From: Xanthomonas hortorum pv. cynarae
Lineage (GTDB): Bacteria; Pseudomonadota; Gammaproteobacteria; Xanthomonadales; Xanthomonadaceae
Length of the DNA: 55,759 bases
NCBI RefSeq assembly: GCF_002939985.1
Contig: NZ_MDFM01000004.1
Coordinates: forward strand, 173,357-229,115
Direction of reading: 5' to 3'
The notes below the pieces were generated by a model. That model did not search any database, had not been told where the DNA came from, and saw only the letters and a program-made list of their open reading frames with translations. Positions 52,955-55,759 of this stretch are shown piece by piece. The position numbers were made by a program, and so were the translations under genes. Position 1 is the first letter of the stretch. Each line of letters begins with the position of its first letter.

Positions 52955-53953
52955 TTATGCGTTGGCGTGCATGTGCATGGCAATGCCGGGCACACGATCA
53001 CACGCCAGGCCCCGCGCATGCAGCGCTGCTTCAATCGCAGCAGCATCGGCATCGCTGTAGCCGGCGCCGCTGCGCAACGCGACCACGTGCAGGCCTTCTG
53101 TCGCCAGTTCCAGCAACAGATGCCGTTGTGCATCGGCATCGCGCGGCAAGGCGCGGCGTGAGGCATCGCGACGCGCCAGTTCCAGCACTGCATCGGGGAT
53201 GTCGTCGCCGATCAGCAGCACGTCGGCCAGATTCATCGCGCGTAGCGCTTTCAAGGTGAGCAGGCCGGGATCGCCCGGGCCGGTGCCGACCAGTTGCACG
53301 CTGCCACGCGCCGGCACCGCGCCGGCATCGTCCAGTGCCGCGGTGAACGCGGTTTCGGCGGCGTCATCGTTGCCGGCCTGCAGCAGCAGCGGCACTTCGC
53401 CATCGATGACGCGATCGAACCAGCGCCTGCGCCGATTCATATCGGGGAACTGGCTGCGGATGCGCTCGCGGTGACGCGCAAATAGTCCAGCGAAGCGGCC
53501 GACCGAGGCATCCAGCTCGCGCTCCAGCCGTTCGCGCAGACGCCGTGCCAGCATCGGGGCAGCGCCTGCGGAGGAGATGGCGATGACCAGCGGGTCGCGG
53601 TCCACGATCGCCGGCACCTGGTAGGTCGACAGCTCTGCATCGTCCACCACATTGACCAGGCGCTGACGCGCGCCGGCGGCAGTGGCGACACGTTGATTCA
53701 AGTCCGCATCGTCGGTGGCGGCGACCACCAGCCACACATCGTCGATCCAGGCTGGATCGAACTCGCCGCCCAACTGTTCGAAGCGACCGGCTTGCATCAA
53801 CACATCGAGTTCGGGCGAGAGCGCATGCGAATACAGACGGATCTGCGCGCCGGCCTTGAGCAGGGCCAGCACCTTGCGTGTGGCGACCTCGCCACCGCCG
53901 ATCACCAACACGGGGCGCGCTTGCAGGTTTGCGAACAACGGGAACAACGGCAT
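52955..53953 (-). CDS. cysG: Siroheme synthase CysG with degenerate C-terminal methyltransferase domain
   Basis: The 332-residue product starts MPLFPLFANLQARPVLVIGG. Residues 1-112 form the NAD-binding precorrin-2 dehydrogenase (GGGEVATRKVLALLKAGAQI, VAATDDADLN) and about 113-210 the ferrochelatase/dimerisation part (SSAGAAPMLARRLRERLERE). From about 214 an uroporphyrinogen-III methyltransferase domain begins (VQLVGTGPGDPGLLTLKALR), but it ends after about 120 of the usual 240 residues. Its second SAM motif is also eroded: LRSGAGYSD stands where LKGGDPFVFGRG is expected. The first two activities should survive; the methyltransferase should not. It is divergent from nasT by 43 bp. Confidence 0.85.
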   Translation of the reverse strand: MPLFPLFANLQARPVLVIGGGEVATRKVLALLKAGAQIRLYSHALSPELDVLMQAGRFEQLGGEFDPAWIDDVWLVVAATDDADLNQRVATAAGARQRLVNVVDDAELSTYQVPAIVDRDPLVIAISSAGAAPMLARRLRERLERELDASVGRFAGLFARHRERIRSQFPDMNRRRRWFDRVIDGEVPLLLQAGNDDAAETAFTAALDDAGAVPARGSVQLVGTGPGDPGLLTLKALRAMNLADVLLIGDDIPDAVLELARRDASRRALPRDADAQRHLLLELATEGLHVVALRSGAGYSDADAAAIEAALHARGLACDRVPGIAMHMHANA

Positions 53954-53996
53954 CAGACGGACTCCGAAAAGATGACTCGCACCGACAGCATGTTGC

Positions 53997-54608
53997 ATGG
54001 CACCATCCAGCCACGTCCACGCCTCGCCGCCGCCAATGCGTGTTTTGCTGGTCAACGATACCGAAAAGCCGATTGGCGAACTGCGCCAGGCATTGACGCG
54101 CGCCGGTTATACGGTGCTCGACGATGTGGCCTCGGTCGGTGCGTTGCTGCATGCGGTGCAGAGCCAACAGCCGGATGTGGTGGTGATCGATGTGGACTCG
54201 CCTTCGCGCGATACCTTGGAGCAACTGTCGATGCTGCACGCCCATGCGCCGCGCCCGGTGGTGATGTTTTCCGGCGATGGCGACGATGCGTTGATCCATG
54301 CGGCCGTTGGCGCAGGCGTCACCGCGTACGTGGTCGATGGCCTGGCACCGGCGCGGCTGGCGCCGATCGTGCAGGTGGCGCTTGCCCGATTCGCGCAGGA
54401 AAGCAGCATGCGCAAACGTCTGGACGATGTGCAGCAGGCGCTGCAGGACCGCAAGCAGATCGACCGCGCCAAGGGCCTGCTGATGGAAAAACGTGGCCTG
54501 AGCGAGGCTGACGCCTACGCGGCGCTGCGCCAGCAAGCGATGAAGCAGGGAGTCAAACTGGCCGAAGTGGCGCGACGCATCGTGGCCGTGGCCGAGCTGT
54601 TGGGATGA
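53997..54608 (+). CDS. nasT: ANTAR-domain antiterminator NasT
   Basis: NasT binds two-hairpin leader RNAs and prevents termination ahead of nitrate-assimilation genes; NasS holds it inactive without nitrate. The 203-residue product has a receiver-like domain (about 14-130; MRVLLVNDTEKPIGELRQAL, VVVIDVDSPSRDTLEQL). A C-terminal ANTAR domain (about 145-200) contains QALQDRKQIDRAKGLLMEKR then GLSEADAYAALRQQAMKQGV. The ATG at 54036 is an alternative start. nasS follows after 4 bp. Confidence 0.93.
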   Translation: MAPSSHVHASPPPMRVLLVNDTEKPIGELRQALTRAGYTVLDDVASVGALLHAVQSQQPDVVVIDVDSPSRDTLEQLSMLHAHAPRPVVMFSGDGDDALIHAAVGAGVTAYVVDGLAPARLAPIVQVALARFAQESSMRKRLDDVQQALQDRKQIDRAKGLLMEKRGLSEADAYAALRQQAMKQGVKLAEVARRIVAVAELLG

Positions 54609-54612
54609 ACAC

Positions 54613-55677
54613 ATGAGCCAAGCCAACCTCCCCGTATTGCGCGTGGCCTACATGCCGCTGATCGATTGCGCACCGCTGATCGCGGCGCAACGGCTGGGCC
54701 TGGACCGCGCGCATGGCTTGCAATTGGAGCTGCAGCGTCAGGCGTCGTGGGCCGGCGTGCGCGACCGTCTGCTGGCCGGCGAGGTGGATGCGGCGCATGC
54801 CCTGGCCAGCCTGGTGTATGCGATCGATCTCGGCATTGCCGGGCCGCAATGCCCGATGGCGTTGTTGATGACGCTCAACCACAACGGCCAGGCGATCACG
54901 CTTGCGCCTGCGCTCGCGCAGGCCTTGGCCGATGGTCATGGGTTGCCGCAGGTGCTGACCGGTCTGGGCCGCCGTGCGGTGTTTGCGCAGACCTTTCCCA
55001 CCGGTACGCATGCGTTGTGGCTGTATTACTGGCTGGCCGCATGCGGGGTGGACCCGATGCGCGATGTGGATGTGCTCAGTATTCCACCGCCGCAGATGCC
55101 CGAGGCCTTGGCTAGCGGGCTGGTCGATGGCTATTGCTCCGGCGAGCCGTGGGCCGCAGTGGCCGAGGCGCAGGGCAGCGGTCGCCGCGTGATCCGCAGC
55201 GGCGAGTTGTGGGCCGGCCATCCGGAAAAAGTGCTGGCCTGCCGGCGCGAGTTCGCCGCGCTGCAACCGGAGTTGACCGAGCGCCTGACCGCCTGCGTGC
55301 TGGAAGCCTGTCGCTGGCTGGATGCGGCGCCGGGCAATCGCACGCAGTGTGCGCAGTGGTTGGCCGAGCCGCAGCATATCGGTGTGTCTGCCGCGCATCT
55401 GGCGGCTTGTCTGGACGCCGATATCGAGATGCATGCGAACGATGCGACGGCGCTGGCTTTTCATCGCAATGGTGCGGTGAACATGCCGTGGCTGTCGGAT
55501 GGCGAGTGGTTTCTGACCCAGTTTCAGCGCTGGGGCTGGCATGACATCCACGATGACGACATCGCGCGGCTGCGCGATATCCATCGATTGGACAACTATC
55601 GACGCGCGGCAGCCAGCGTTGGTGTGGCTGTGCCGGACGACGATCACCGCAGCAATCGGTTGTTCGATGCGCTCTAG
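54613..55677 (+). CDS. nasS: Nitrate sensor NasS (NrtA-like)
   Basis: NasS is a cytoplasmic relative of nitrate-binding NrtA/CmpA proteins that sequesters NasT until nitrate or nitrite binds. The 354-residue product lacks a signal peptide, fitting a cytosolic sensor. It has LRVAYMPLIDCAPLIAAQRL near the N-terminus, the ligand-domain stretches LNHNGQAITL, FPTGTHALWLYYWLAACGVD, DGYCSGEPWAAVAEAQGSGR, and the C-terminal WFLTQFQRWGWHDIHDDDIA. The nasT-nasS order with 4-bp spacing is typical. Confidence 0.93.
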   Translation: MSQANLPVLRVAYMPLIDCAPLIAAQRLGLDRAHGLQLELQRQASWAGVRDRLLAGEVDAAHALASLVYAIDLGIAGPQCPMALLMTLNHNGQAITLAPALAQALADGHGLPQVLTGLGRRAVFAQTFPTGTHALWLYYWLAACGVDPMRDVDVLSIPPPQMPEALASGLVDGYCSGEPWAAVAEAQGSGRRVIRSGELWAGHPEKVLACRREFAALQPELTERLTACVLEACRWLDAAPGNRTQCAQWLAEPQHIGVSAAHLAACLDADIEMHANDATALAFHRNGAVNMPWLSDGEWFLTQFQRWGWHDIHDDDIARLRDIHRLDNYRRAAASVGVAVPDDDHRSNRLFDAL

Positions 55678-55723
55678 GGAAGGTCTGAACAACGCGGCCT
55701 GAGAGCGCGGAATGTCGCATCGT

Positions 55724-55758
55724 TCTGGAGAGTCGCGTTTGGATCTCTCCGGATTTTT
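55724..55758 (+). terminator. Hairpin plus T-run after nasS
   Basis: TCTGGAGAG, a 12-nt loop, CTCTCCGGA and TTTTT. The 9-bp stem includes one U-G pair on RNA. It lies 46 bp after the nasS stop and may be the operon terminator, or the attenuator of a downstream nitrate gene regulated by NasT; the window ends before this can be decided. Confidence 0.8.
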
Positions 55759-55759
55759 G

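Overview
This is a GC-rich chromosomal segment of a gammaproteobacterium of the Xanthomonas lineage. The attribution rests on flgFEDCB, cheV, flgA, flgM and flgN next to a cyclic-di-GMP signalling cluster resembling the X. campestris Rav genes, on E. coli-like blocks (nudJ-mnmA-hflD; clpS-clpA-infA-aat-trxB-ftsK-lolA-rarA) in Xanthomonas-type arrangement, and on several dispersed intergenic repeats. I cannot fix the species. I found no tRNA, rRNA, CRISPR array, prophage or insertion sequence. The window looks like core chromosome, so the novelty is mostly in intergenic DNA, regulation and degenerate domains.

Layout. 1-4095 (minus): rod and hook genes flgB-flgC-flgD-flgE-flgF behind a consensus sigma-54 promoter, with a 98-bp tandem array after flgF. 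4380-7059: cheV (minus), then flgA (sigma-54 promoter), flgM (sigma-28 promoter) and flgN on plus. 7213-15353: two sensor kinases, a GGDEF-EAL-REC response regulator and a PAS-GGDEF-EAL protein, forming a c-di-GMP/motility module. 15354-16377: gene-free, with hairpin repeats. 16378-18085: an unknown small protein and a methyl-accepting chemotaxis protein with a sigma-28 promoter. 18086-20297: hflD, mnmA, nudJ (minus, overlapping). 20554-23299: clpS and clpA, whose N-end-rule substrates can be made by Aat (23884-24633). infA, aat, a FemAB-like protein and trxB are on minus.

26966-27138 may hold an undescribed small transcript with a 15-codon reading frame. Then come ftsK, a DUF3857/transglutaminase protein, lolA, rarA and crcB on plus. 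34766-39158 (minus) is a fatty-acid oxidation operon (TetR regulator, FadN-type enzyme, FadA thiolase) with a PsrA-like operator. 39378-46017 is a tight plus-strand run: ndk, rlmN, pilF, rodZ, yfgM, bamB, der. 46223-52926 carries molybdenum-cofactor genes (two moeA, a rhodanese-MoeB fusion, mobA), an exonuclease III with a basic tail and a SemiSWEET-like protein. 52955-55759 carries a siroheme synthase with a degenerate C-terminal domain and a NasT/NasS nitrate-sensing pair followed by a hairpin with a T-run at the window edge. The Moco, siroheme and NasTS genes suggest nitrate assimilation just beyond the right edge.

Working together: sigma-54 and then FliA control flagellar assembly and chemotaxis, with c-di-GMP enzymes alongside. 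ClpS, ClpA and Aat form the N-degron pathway. LolA, BamB, YfgM and RodZ serve the envelope, and Moco, siroheme and NasTS serve nitrogen metabolism.
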